A stretch of DNA of 49,996 bases, from positions 1 through 49,996 of IMG/VR virus record IMGVR_UViG_3300023210_000050. One strand, written 5' to 3'. Both the position numbers and the translations under genes were made by a program. Position 1 is the stretch's first letter, and each line of letters starts with the position of its first letter. Positions 13,902 to 21,853 of this stretch are shown one piece after another. The stretch is from a virus. The notes beneath the pieces are model-generated. The model ran no database searches, was not told where the DNA came from, and saw only the letters and a program-made list of their open reading frames with translations.

Positions 13902-14408
13902 ATGGCAAAGAAGACAAAAATTAAATTTCCGTCGCGAACAAAACAAGGACATCGATATATGATATGTCGGAATAGTGTACCCGGTGGTAAGTATTGGCGA
14001 GGGAACTTATGTTCCGAATGGACTACTGTAGGCGAAACGGCAACAGCAGTGTTATGCTCGCGGTGTGTGCAACAGGTAGTTGATCCACCGGAATATAAAA
14101 CAAATTATAAATCAAAAGGATATCCTCGAGGATGGCAATTCCGGAAAGAATTTGTACACGAGGATGGGACAGTATATCATAAAGGAAAAGAACAATCTGA
14201 ATTAAAGGGGACTCTTACATCGACTAAAATTGAAAAGGTCGATAAGAAGAAATTATCAAAAAAAGAAAAGCAAGAACTTAAAGATGCTTTATTACAACAA
14301 ATGGTATTCGTTAGAGGTCAGATAAAGAAGGCTAAATGGAAAAAGGATTTACGGGCTAATGAAGTTAATTTACGTAAAATCGAACGAAAATTAAAAAAGC
14401 TTAATTAA
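13902..14408 (+). CDS. basic Cys-containing protein, 168 aa
   Basis: A very basic protein. The N-terminal half has Cys residues in ICRNS, LCSEW and a CSRC pair (about residue 63), enough for one structural zinc site. The C-terminal half is a long Lys/Arg/Glu helix (KKKLSKKEKQELKDAL, RKIERKLKKLN). RNA, ribosome or DNA binding is likely from charge; no family is recognised. Its last codons form part of the stem of the terminator at 14396-14421. Confidence 0.75.
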   Translation: MAKKTKIKFPSRTKQGHRYMICRNSVPGGKYWRGNLCSEWTTVGETATAVLCSRCVQQVVDPPEYKTNYKSKGYPRGWQFRKEFVHEDGTVYHKGKEQSELKGTLTSTKIEKVDKKKLSKKEKQELKDALLQQMVFVRGQIKKAKWKKDLRANEVNLRKIERKLKKLN

Positions 14409-14446
14409 GCTTTGGTTTTTTGATAAAAAAACGTTATATTAAGTAT
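14394..14446 (+). promoter_or_regulatory. class 1 promoter, copy E, overlapping a terminator
   Basis: AAAAAAGCTT, then TTTGGT (14411-14416), an 18-nt spacer and TATATT (14435-14440). The -35-like box shares its first bases with the terminator stem. If transcription starts 7 nt after the -10, the first base is the A of the ATG at 14447, giving a leaderless message. Confidence 0.6.
14396..14421 (+). terminator. short AT-rich terminator-like hairpin
   Basis: AAAGCTT (14396-14402) and AAGCTTT (14407-14413) pair around AATT, followed by GG and six T. It spans the stop codon of the upstream gene. The stem is weak (one G-C and one C-G pair), so efficiency is doubtful. Confidence 0.5.
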
Positions 14447-15058
14447 ATGAGTTTATATGATGAAAAACCAAAGAAAGAAACTAACATAGACATACTCCCA
14501 GAACCTGTCTATTCAAATGTATCAGAGCAATTAGCTACCCAAATGGATTTTACTGATTCTGTCATCTATTTATCTGATGATATTACAGAAACTACATTGG
14601 CTGATTTAATGATTAGGATACGGAGCATTCTACATCAACGTACAGATACATCTAAAGATGATCCTATTAATATTATTATTAATTCGGCAGGTGGAGATAT
14701 CTATGAGATGTTAGGGATTATCGATTATATTGAAACGTTGTCCGTGAAGGTTAATACAATATGCAGAGGAAAAGCTTTCTCCGCGGCAGCGATAATATTA
14801 GCATGTGGAACTGGTGCTCGTATGATTAGTAAACGGTCATCGGTTATGTTCCACCAATCATCTAGTATGTTGGATGGTAAAATGAGCGACTTAGAATCGT
14901 ATTTAACAAATGTAAAAAATATAGAAAATACAGTTTATGAATTATTAGCCGAGAGGACGAAGAAGGATGCAAAATGGTGGAGTGACCATATGAAGTCCGA
15001 TTTCTTTATCTCAGTTGATAAATTAATTGAATATGGAGTAATAGATCAAATAATATGA
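14447..15058 (+). CDS. clpP: ClpP-like serine protease
   Basis: A 203-aa ClpP/crotonase-fold peptidase. Catalytic residues appear in the correct blocks: Ser112 in GKAFSAAA, His136 in MFHQS and Asp185 in KSDFFIS. The Ser-His and His-Asp spacings are within one residue of E. coli ClpP. The glycine-rich strand INIIINSAGGDI (74-85) is also typical. ClpP forms tetradecameric barrels fed by ClpX or ClpA; a phage copy could redirect host proteolysis or process virion proteins. A TTG nine codons upstream (14420) is possible, but the ATG fits the promoter. The stop overlaps the next ATG, opening a four-gene coupled operon that ends with the late sigma factor. Confidence 0.92.
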   Translation: MSLYDEKPKKETNIDILPEPVYSNVSEQLATQMDFTDSVIYLSDDITETTLADLMIRIRSILHQRTDTSKDDPINIIINSAGGDIYEMLGIIDYIETLSVKVNTICRGKAFSAAAIILACGTGARMISKRSSVMFHQSSSMLDGKMSDLESYLTNVKNIENTVYELLAERTKKDAKWWSDHMKSDFFISVDKLIEYGVIDQII

Positions 15059-15825
15059 GTTTAACAGCAGAAGAGATCCAAAGTAATTGGACAGAATTTT
15101 TAGAAGTAATCGAAACGCATTTCGAAGGAGATCGTAAAGATAAATTATTAGCAATGTATAATGAATTAGAAGACCGGGCTTCTACAGCTCCGGCGTCATC
15201 AGTAGATCATTATCATAATGCCTTCATAGGCGGATATATCGATCATGTACTACGAGTTATCAAATGTGCTAAATCAGTATACCAGTTATGGAGTACTATG
15301 GGAGCTGATATGGCCGGGTATTCAGAAGAAGAATTAATCTTCGTTGCATTGAATCATGATTTAGGTAAATTAGGATTTCCGGGCGAAGGTGGTGAAGTAT
15401 ATCAACCAAATGATTCAGATTGGCATATTAAAAATATGGGAAAGATATTTAAAATTAATCCTAAAAACCCATTTGGGTTAGTTAATGACGTATCATTATG
15501 GTTATTACAGCATTATAGCATTAAGGTATCATTTAATGAAATGTTAGCACTCAGATGTACCGATGGGTTATATGATGAGGCAAATAAGCCATATTTCATA
15601 TCAAGGTCAAAAGATTCTAAATTCAGAACTAATTTACCAATTGTAATGCATCAAGCGGATATGATGGCAGCCCGTATCGAATTTGAAATGTGGGCTAAAG
15701 ATGGCGATGATGATTATACGCCGGCGGTAAAACAAAAGCCGACTAAACCTAAAAAGGCAGTATCAAGCCAATCTCAAGCAGTTGATATCAATAAAATGTT
15801 TGGTGATTTATTTGGAGATAAGTAA
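15055..15825 (+). CDS. HD-domain metal-dependent phosphohydrolase
   Basis: A 256-aa all-helical hydrolase. Metal ligands are His64 in GGYIDHVL, His101-Asp102 in ALNHDLGK, a later LLQHYSI histidine and the terminal Asp of HQADMMAARIE. The block arrangement is that of HD-superfamily phosphohydrolases acting on nucleotides or phosphoesters; related enzymes occur in many marine T4-like phages. The last 35 residues are Lys/Pro/Ser-rich linker plus KMFGDLFGDK, possibly a partner-binding tail. Start overlaps the clpP stop and its own stop overlaps the next ATG. Confidence 0.87.
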   Translation: MSLTAEEIQSNWTEFLEVIETHFEGDRKDKLLAMYNELEDRASTAPASSVDHYHNAFIGGYIDHVLRVIKCAKSVYQLWSTMGADMAGYSEEELIFVALNHDLGKLGFPGEGGEVYQPNDSDWHIKNMGKIFKINPKNPFGLVNDVSLWLLQHYSIKVSFNEMLALRCTDGLYDEANKPYFISRSKDSKFRTNLPIVMHQADMMAARIEFEMWAKDGDDDYTPAVKQKPTKPKKAVSSQSQAVDINKMFGDLFGDK

Positions 15826-16109
15826 TGGAATATATAATAATATCATTAAGTTTACTATCAACTATTTTATTAATCACGGTCTTACGTTTAATGAAACGAG
15901 TTGAAGCAATGGAAGATTATGTCAACGAAGTGGAACAATCTAATGATGAATATTTTAAATTTTTCTCGGGATTGAAAACTAGAGTAACTGATTCATATTC
16001 ACATTTAAAGAATATAGACCGATTAGGTTCTTTCGAAAGTGATGATGAAACTGGTTATATTTATAAAGAGCTTAAAAAAATAATAGAAGCACTAAAACAA
16101 GGATTTTAA
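15825..16109 (+). CDS. small membrane-anchored coiled-coil protein, 94 aa
   Basis: The N-terminus is one hydrophobic helix (YIIISLSLLSTILLITVL, residues 3-20), followed by a charged helical region rich in Glu and Lys that could form a coiled coil. This is the layout of a type II anchored protein with a cytoplasmic or periplasmic coil. No family is recognised. It overlaps the HD hydrolase stop and the sigma factor start by one base each (TAATG), so it is translated within the same operon. Confidence 0.8.
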   Translation: MEYIIISLSLLSTILLITVLRLMKRVEAMEDYVNEVEQSNDEYFKFFSGLKTRVTDSYSHLKNIDRLGSFESDDETGYIYKELKKIIEALKQGF

Positions 16110-16864
16110 TGTCAGCAGTTGAAAAATTTTATGTATGGTTAGAAGCAGAGCAATCTAAAATCGAACCAAAAAAGAGAGGCCGGAAGCCTAGTAAAAAACA
16201 ATATTTTACATTGGTTGCGCAAGAAGCTATTATTGCATACAATCTAGAAACAGATCAGATGCTACGTAATAAAATTTACAAGGAACACATTGATTATCCT
16301 TTTAATAAATTAGTAGAAAATATATACCATACATTTAAATTTAGTTATTTCGATGTACCATATGAAGATGTTAAATGTGAAGTAGTTGCATTTCTTAACG
16401 AAAAGATTCATAAGTATGTTGATGGGAAGGGTAAGGCATTTTCTTATTTTTCTATAATAGCTAAAAATTATCTCATCATTCAAAATAATGCAAATTATGC
16501 AAAAATGAAACGTAGAGCCGAGCCAGTACTTATCGATGAATCGCGTGATCTAACATCTGAAATGACTTTATCTTCACATCAAGAATCGTTAAGAGATTTT
16601 GTTAAGCAGTGGTGCAAATGGTATGATGCTAACTTGAATTATATATTTACTACTCGTCGCGATATTGTAGTAGCCGATACATTATTAGAATTATTTCGTA
16701 CGGTAGAGAATATAGAAGAATTTAATAAAAAGGCATTATATATCTTAATACGAGAACGAACCGGATTAAAAACTCAGAATATAACTCGAGTTATAAATGT
16801 AATGAGAGCTGATTTTGCTCGTATGTTCATAACTTATTCAGAAAACGGCCGTGTACAATACTAA
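16109..16864 (+). CDS. gp55-like late transcription sigma factor
   Basis: A 251-aa divergent sigma factor of the T4 gp55 type. The central block, VPYEDVKCEVVAFLNEKIHK, and GKAFSYFSIIAKNYLI (about residues 116-131) match the region 2-like segment, where Tyr/Phe-rich 'G-K-A-F-S-Y-F' touches promoter DNA. The N-terminus has an AT-hook-like KKRGRKPSKK (residues 21-30), unusual for gp55 and suggestive of minor-groove binding to AT-rich promoters. gp55 directs host RNA polymerase to late promoters together with the sliding clamp. The TATTTATA motifs of this window are its probable targets. Last gene of the clpP operon. Confidence 0.85.
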   Translation: MSAVEKFYVWLEAEQSKIEPKKRGRKPSKKQYFTLVAQEAIIAYNLETDQMLRNKIYKEHIDYPFNKLVENIYHTFKFSYFDVPYEDVKCEVVAFLNEKIHKYVDGKGKAFSYFSIIAKNYLIIQNNANYAKMKRRAEPVLIDESRDLTSEMTLSSHQESLRDFVKQWCKWYDANLNYIFTTRRDIVVADTLLELFRTVENIEEFNKKALYILIRERTGLKTQNITRVINVMRADFARMFITYSENGRVQY

Positions 16865-16879
16865 AATCTAATATCCTTA

Positions 16880-16887
16880 TATTTATT
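16880..16887 (+). promoter_or_regulatory. late-promoter-type motif TATTTATT
   Basis: TTATATTTATTTAAAAGGG: the motif ends 18 nt before the ATG at 16906 and opens the baseplate block. Confidence 0.55.
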
Positions 16888-16905
16888 TAAAAGGGTTATT
16901 AGATT

Positions 16906-17319
16906 ATGAGTAATGATTTTGAACTATTTAAGGGCACGTCGTTTGCCGATCTCATGAGGGATGTATATCATAATTCGAAAAAGAAGTCACGACAAATCGA
17001 TTCGTTGATACAAGAACTACAACCGTTAATGAAAAACATAGGCGATGCAACTGTCATCGTACCACTCATTAAAGATTATTTAGAAGTATCTGTTAAGAAT
17101 GATGATGCATTAGTAAAGTTAGCAGCAATCGTACAGCGGATAGTTTCTTCGACTAGCGATGAAGATGGAAATGAATTTGGTATTTCTGATGAGGAGCGGC
17201 GACGATTAATCGAGGAAGCGGAAGATGAAATTAAAAAAATAAAAGCATCAGAGCCGGCCGAAATCAAAACAAATACAATTAAAGAAATAAAGGATTCTGA
17301 TGGCACAATTCGTAGCTGA
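16906..17319 (+). CDS. hypothetical helical protein ahead of the spike gene, 137 aa
   Basis: Helical and charged, with RRRLIEEAEDEIKKIKASE near the C-terminus and no TM segment. It overlaps the spike gene by 20 nt and shares its late promoter, so a role in baseplate or spike assembly is likely from position. In marine T4-like phages a small helical protein often precedes this gene; the family name is not known to me. Confidence 0.8.
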   Translation: MSNDFELFKGTSFADLMRDVYHNSKKKSRQIDSLIQELQPLMKNIGDATVIVPLIKDYLEVSVKNDDALVKLAAIVQRIVSSTSDEDGNEFGISDEERRRLIEEAEDEIKKIKASEPAEIKTNTIKEIKDSDGTIRS

Positions 17320-18667
17320 AGTTATATCTGATAAGCCGGGGTATGGAAATGCTGCATCGGCTATTAAAAATGTAGCTACATCGTTCCTAGGCGGAGGTAC
17401 TATCCCAATTGGAACAGTAGAATGGGCAGCATCAGCCGATCCGACAATACCAGCAGCGACTGGTTTTGCAGCGCCTTTACTTCCATGGAGTACTAGCATG
17501 CCCGTCGAGGGAGAATTTATATTAATATTTTCAGCACCATCACCAACCCAAACCCAAGGTGATAGTGTCGCGGAATCATTTTTCTATTTAGGACCTATAG
17601 GAATTGATGGCGATAAAAATAAAAACTCCGCTGCAGGGTTCATGAATCGGTCAGCAGTTGCGGGTATCCAGATACCACCGATACATAAAATGTCATCGAA
17701 GCAGATGCCACCATTCCAGCCATTACAAGGTGATACTCTTATACAAGATCGAAATGGTTCTTGCATCCGGATGTCAAGTACTCATCACCCGTTAGCATCT
17801 AAAGCAGGGAAAAAGGCTTTATGGAAACGACCGGGGTTTATACCACCTAAGGTCGGACCATCGTTTACACCAGGTGCAGCAGGTAACCCTATAATGACAA
17901 TCACCGTTGGACCGCAAGGAAATGCAGTTGATGTTTCAACAGCTGTAGGATCATTTACCGGTACGAAGACTTTATTTGAAAATTTAAACAAGGCAAAATC
18001 GGATAGGTCTACTATCGTAATGTCATCCGATCAACAGATCACGTTTGACCATCAACGTGGAAGCTGGAAACATTTAAAACAGATATTTTCCAAGCCGCAG
18101 AAATTTTCAACCGATGGGGCGGATGCTCAAGCTCGAGGCGCGAAGGCATATGGAGAGCAAACAAAGACTGCTACATATGAAAATCCACAACAAGGTACAG
18201 GATTTGCGCCAGTACCGTCATATCCCGCCTCTCCAACATCACCTGCGGTATCACAAATTATATTGACATCTGATCGTATTGTAATAGATTCGCGTGCAGA
18301 TTCTGTTTTGATTAGTGCCATGAGAGATGTGAAAATCGGTACTAAAAATTGGAGAATGGAAACTGATTCCACTATGAGTGTAATTCATGAAGGAATCAAA
18401 CAGACATTAATTCTTACTCAACACGTACAGGAGGTGGCCAAACAATTAGATGATACATTGGCTATTTTAGAAAAGATACAATTCCCGACCGGAGTTGGAC
18501 CAACAGGGCCCTGTTTAGATACTTACTTTTCAGAAATAAAAGAAGTCCGGAAGACCTTGACGGCGACACGAGACAGTTCCGTCAAGCGTTCCGACCAATT
18601 TCAAATATTATCTGATGAATTCATTAAACAGAAACGAAGTCCGAAAGATCAAAAAAAGGTATTCTAA
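17300..18667 (+). CDS. baseplate central spike-like protein (gp5 type, no lysozyme)
   Basis: The N-terminal 180 residues show an OB-fold-like stretch closing with PLQGDTLIQDRNGSCIRMSS (about 142-161), a pattern I know from phage spike and hub proteins ('GD-x-x-x-x-x-R-x-G-x-S-I-R'). The later part (SDRIVIDSRADSVLISA, then DVKIGTKNWRMETDS) has the short-period strand repeats of a spike beta-helix, followed by a helical C-terminus ending SPKDQKKVF. There is no lysozyme domain, unlike T4 gp5. It would sit at the tip of the tail tube and pierce the outer membrane. Its stop overlaps the next ATG. Confidence 0.75.
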   Translation: MAQFVAEVISDKPGYGNAASAIKNVATSFLGGGTIPIGTVEWAASADPTIPAATGFAAPLLPWSTSMPVEGEFILIFSAPSPTQTQGDSVAESFFYLGPIGIDGDKNKNSAAGFMNRSAVAGIQIPPIHKMSSKQMPPFQPLQGDTLIQDRNGSCIRMSSTHHPLASKAGKKALWKRPGFIPPKVGPSFTPGAAGNPIMTITVGPQGNAVDVSTAVGSFTGTKTLFENLNKAKSDRSTIVMSSDQQITFDHQRGSWKHLKQIFSKPQKFSTDGADAQARGAKAYGEQTKTATYENPQQGTGFAPVPSYPASPTSPAVSQIILTSDRIVIDSRADSVLISAMRDVKIGTKNWRMETDSTMSVIHEGIKQTLILTQHVQEVAKQLDDTLAILEKIQFPTGVGPTGPCLDTYFSEIKEVRKTLTATRDSSVKRSDQFQILSDEFIKQKRSPKDQKKVF

Positions 18668-20787
18668 TGGCAGGTATAGATACAACATATAAGGAATGGT
18701 GTGATATAACGAAGCCGCCGAAAGCAACCAATAATGCTGCAAGGGCATATGATACAGGCGGACCGAAATCAACGTTTCAAGATTATCTAGCTTTAAATTC
18801 TTTTCAATATCTAGGTCTTGATGGTCTCACATCGTTGCGCACCTCCGCCGGTGAAGTGGTAGATTCAACTGCATATCATGAAGCAGTATGGACCAATATT
18901 GCTACAGAACTAGTAAATAGATACCACGGAGATAGGACTGGTAAAGCATATCCAAAAGGTAGCGGTGGTGCCAGCTTTAAGGTCGGATTTCCTCCTATGG
19001 GGCATATAGTCCCGGTACCGGATGCAACAGCAGTTTTAAATGGTGATTCAAAATTCGGGGATACAGTTAAATTAATAGTTAACTGGTTCAAGGCGAATTG
19101 GGAAGAAGGCCAAAAAGCTGGTAAAACAGCAAAGGCGACAAGGAATAGCGGAGTTGCAAATGGGGCTCTCAAAGCCGGCGGGGCTAAAACACAAGCAAAT
19201 GCCGTCCAATTAAAGTTTTCTGAATATTGGACAAAAAGACAGTTTGGGGTAGGTGGTGGGGTCCCATTACCAGCTTCAATGCAACCCAAAGATCGTACAA
19301 TGACATATTTCCCGAACTTAGCTCCGCATAAAGACGCTGAAATGAAAATAGAAGAATCTGCGACTGTGAACCGGAAGGGAACAATAGGTTTTTGCATAGG
19401 ACCAGTGAACCGGAACGTTAAGCCTATAGAGGTAAAAGGCGAGACTACTACTATAAGAGACGGTAATACAGTATATGACAAAGTACCGGTATATGAAGTT
19501 GAAGCTAACCCGAATGACAAAAACTATTATTTGATGGATGATCCGTTATATCTAACTCAATTACAAACTATAAATGGATATACCGCCTTCAGAACTAAAA
19601 ATCCAGAATTCACCGGATTGCCTATAGATGGCAAGGAAATGAAAATACCGATCTTTCATGAGAACTCAGAGATGATTCAATTTGATGCGGATGAAAACCC
19701 AATTCCATTAAGAGAAGTATCAGCTGACCCGAAAGCGTATAATCTAGGACTTAACACGGCTGGCAAGCTCGATATGGGCGCTTTATACACGACTGGTAAA
19801 ACAAACCCTGGGTATGGTAAACCAATAGATGATCCCGCATTAGGCGCAATCACATGCGTAAAATTCCCGATTAATCAATCAAATGAACATGGCATAGTCA
19901 GTGAATGGATAGCAGCGAATGGATCTCAAGTATTGGGTGGAAATACAATGGGGGATGCGTGGGGAGCTGGTAGCGGTGGCGGTAATAACTTCCCAGCAGC
20001 AATAATAAAATTCTGGCAACCTAATATCAAGGCTATTAATCCGGAGAATAATCTATCATACTCAGATCCTAGGAATTGGGGACCATATACAGAAAATACA
20101 CGACATACAGTCGGCGATAATGCAGTGGGCGATAATGGCGTTGATGTAGTAGACGGTGAGCAAGTTCAATATACAGTGCAATGGAAATACGTGATACCTA
20201 ATTTAACTGCTATGAAGAGTGCAGCAGTTGAAGCCGGCGGTAATAATTCTCCAGGTGTTCCGGCGCATGGGTCCGAGGCATGTTACCCAGAAATGAATAA
20301 GCAATATTGGGGTCTGCGACTAGCAGAAGTATATCCTCCGCCATTGGACCCATTTGATGAAGCTACCAAGAAACCGTCCGGAGGCGCGAGCGCAGTTGTA
20401 GTCAATGGTACCGGCGGCGTCAAAAAGGGAGCATATTATTGTGCCGGGCCCGCACCTCCTTTTACAGTAAAAGAAGCCAACTCACCGGCAATGAGTGCGA
20501 CTTTTAAATTCTCGAACGAAAACTTTTTCAAAGTCAAGCCATCAACATCAAATCAAAAGCCGTTTGATCGCGATTCACCAAACGCCGGCATAAACAAAAA
20601 CTGGTTTAGGCAATGGCCAAAGTATATGGCCAAAGTTATTGAATATGAGAAAAAAGTTAAAGGTACGGCCGGTGGAGGAATGACGTATTTCGATGCCGCG
20701 AAACAAATAATTCCTCCATATGCACCACCGCCACTAAAACCACCATTACCGAACAATAAGAAATTTAAGTTTGAAGGGGTTCTTTGA
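18667..20787 (+). CDS. baseplate-associated structural protein, 706 aa
   Basis: Starts in a TAATG overlap with the spike gene. Rich in Gly, Pro, Asn, Ala; beta-type, no TM segment. Features seen are a short helical stretch with KAGKTAKATRNSGVANG (about residues 150-165), Cys-containing loops and a Pro-rich C-terminus (PPYAPPPLKPPLPNNKKF). I do not recognise the family. Position between spike and gp25 points to the baseplate hub or tip. GC content looks higher than in the wedge genes. Last gene before a new late-type motif. Confidence 0.75.
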   Translation: MAGIDTTYKEWCDITKPPKATNNAARAYDTGGPKSTFQDYLALNSFQYLGLDGLTSLRTSAGEVVDSTAYHEAVWTNIATELVNRYHGDRTGKAYPKGSGGASFKVGFPPMGHIVPVPDATAVLNGDSKFGDTVKLIVNWFKANWEEGQKAGKTAKATRNSGVANGALKAGGAKTQANAVQLKFSEYWTKRQFGVGGGVPLPASMQPKDRTMTYFPNLAPHKDAEMKIEESATVNRKGTIGFCIGPVNRNVKPIEVKGETTTIRDGNTVYDKVPVYEVEANPNDKNYYLMDDPLYLTQLQTINGYTAFRTKNPEFTGLPIDGKEMKIPIFHENSEMIQFDADENPIPLREVSADPKAYNLGLNTAGKLDMGALYTTGKTNPGYGKPIDDPALGAITCVKFPINQSNEHGIVSEWIAANGSQVLGGNTMGDAWGAGSGGGNNFPAAIIKFWQPNIKAINPENNLSYSDPRNWGPYTENTRHTVGDNAVGDNGVDVVDGEQVQYTVQWKYVIPNLTAMKSAAVEAGGNNSPGVPAHGSEACYPEMNKQYWGLRLAEVYPPPLDPFDEATKKPSGGASAVVVNGTGGVKKGAYYCAGPAPPFTVKEANSPAMSATFKFSNENFFKVKPSTSNQKPFDRDSPNAGINKNWFRQWPKYMAKVIEYEKKVKGTAGGGMTYFDAAKQIIPPYAPPPLKPPLPNNKKFKFEGVL

Positions 20788-20833
20788 TGTAATATCATAC
20801 GGAGTTTAAATCCCGTAAAAGTCTTTTTGTTCA

Positions 20834-20841
20834 TATTTATA
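20834..20841 (+). promoter_or_regulatory. late-promoter-type motif TATTTATA
   Basis: CATATTTATATTAAATATAAAGGA: the motif ends 20 nt before ATG 20862, and AAAGGA supplies the ribosome binding site. Confidence 0.55.
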
Positions 20842-20861
20842 TTAAATATAAAGGAATGAAA

Positions 20862-21308
20862 ATGAGTAAGAAATCATTTGTACAGTTATTACGAAAAATT
20901 ATTAGAGAAGAAGTTACTACTGCCGTGCGCGGTGAAATGCGGGCAATTTTAAACGAGGGTAAGACAGACCACTTTAAATCTATCGAGCATGGTCTGAGTT
21001 TACATGATATGATAGATGAGCCTGTTCCGGTCCGTAAACCTAAAACGCGTGAGTATTCTAAAAATTCAATGTTAAATGATATATTGAATGAAACGGGTCC
21101 TTTGCGTGAAAATGCAGCAGGAAATACTATGAATTTTAATTCACAGATGGCTCAAGGATTTGCTGGTAATCCAGCTGTTGCACCGACAGTTGACCTAGAA
21201 GGAAGACCTGTAAATACTAGTAATGAAAAGGTTGCTACTGTTGTTAATGCAATGACAAAAGATTATTCCGCATTAATGAAAGCAATCGACAAGAAAAAAG
21301 GCAAATAA
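20862..21308 (+). CDS. putative head-packaged or structural protein, 148 aa
   Basis: Two ATGs are possible (20856, 20862); the second has the right 6-nt gap to AAAGGA and gives MSKKSFVQLLRKIIREEV. The N-terminal helix (I-I-R-E-E-V) matches the recurrent peptide and reaches I-L-N-E at residue 32 before GKTD, a good L/I-x-E processing site. A second candidate is LNE-T near residue 80. The body is polar and probably unfolded in parts (FNSQMAQGFAGNPAVAP). It lies between baseplate genes, so the peptide may be used for something other than head targeting. Gap to gp25-like gene is 5 nt. Confidence 0.75.
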   Translation: MSKKSFVQLLRKIIREEVTTAVRGEMRAILNEGKTDHFKSIEHGLSLHDMIDEPVPVRKPKTREYSKNSMLNDILNETGPLRENAAGNTMNFNSQMAQGFAGNPAVAPTVDLEGRPVNTSNEKVATVVNAMTKDYSALMKAIDKKKGK

Positions 21309-21313
21309 TATAA

Positions 21314-21841
21314 ATGTCTATTAGACCGATATATCGATATGAACCAAATAATTCAAACCCGGACCGTGCGATCGGTATAGTATTACCATTTAATAAAGCA
21401 GCGGATGCTCGTTCAATAACTCAAAATGAACTATCCGGATCTGGTAATGGTGCAAGTGTGTTTGTACAGTCATATACAACAGAAGAGCAGTCAATATCTA
21501 ATTTAAAAAATTTACTATTGACTATGAAAGGTGAGCGGTTCATGCAACCGGATTTCGGGACGAATATTCGTATTACGGTATTTGAACCTAATACAGCGTT
21601 AATCGTTAAAGGGCTAGAGTCATCATTAGCAAATGATATAGGCTTTTGGTTACCATATATTAATATAGTGGATATATCTGCTGTACGTGACATTAATAAT
21701 TATTCTATCTCGATAAAACTAAGATATACCGTTAATTCATCTTTAGCAGAACGTGTAATTGTTATTCTAGCTAATGAAAATCAATTGCTTTTATCGGAAA
21801 TAGATCAACCAGCTGAGTTAACACAAATAGGAACATTTTAA
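21314..21841 (+). CDS. baseplate wedge protein, gp25-like
   Basis: A 175-aa protein of the T4 gp25 / 'lysozyme-like' wedge family. The diagnostic part is LKNLLLTMKGERFMQPDFGTNI (residues about 58-79; 'x-x-G-E-R-x-x-x-P-x-F-G'), followed by the helix of V-x-x-x-L-E and strands YSISIKLRYTV. gp25 initiates sheath assembly by contacting gp6 and gp53 in the wedge. The N-terminal 55 residues are an extended arm, and the gene is directly followed by the gp6-like gene, the classic order. Confidence 0.88.
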   Translation: MSIRPIYRYEPNNSNPDRAIGIVLPFNKAADARSITQNELSGSGNGASVFVQSYTTEEQSISNLKNLLLTMKGERFMQPDFGTNIRITVFEPNTALIVKGLESSLANDIGFWLPYINIVDISAVRDINNYSISIKLRYTVNSSLAERVIVILANENQLLLSEIDQPAELTQIGTF

Positions 21842-21853
21842 TAGGCAAATAAT

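Noticed and set aside
17300-18667. lysozyme domain in the spike protein as in T4 gp5
   Set aside because: No Glu-Asp-Thr catalytic block or lysozyme-like helices could be found in the 455 residues.
18876-19520. 214-codon open frame on the - strand
   Set aside because: It lies wholly within the 706-aa baseplate gene, whose codon pattern, ribosomal context and overlaps are good. The - strand product is low in charged residues and rich in Pro/Ser/Phe, as expected for an antisense shadow.
20790-20826. ACGG...CCGT hairpin after the 706-aa gene as terminator
   Set aside because: Only 4 bp of stem with a long loop; the T-run is 8 nt further downstream.
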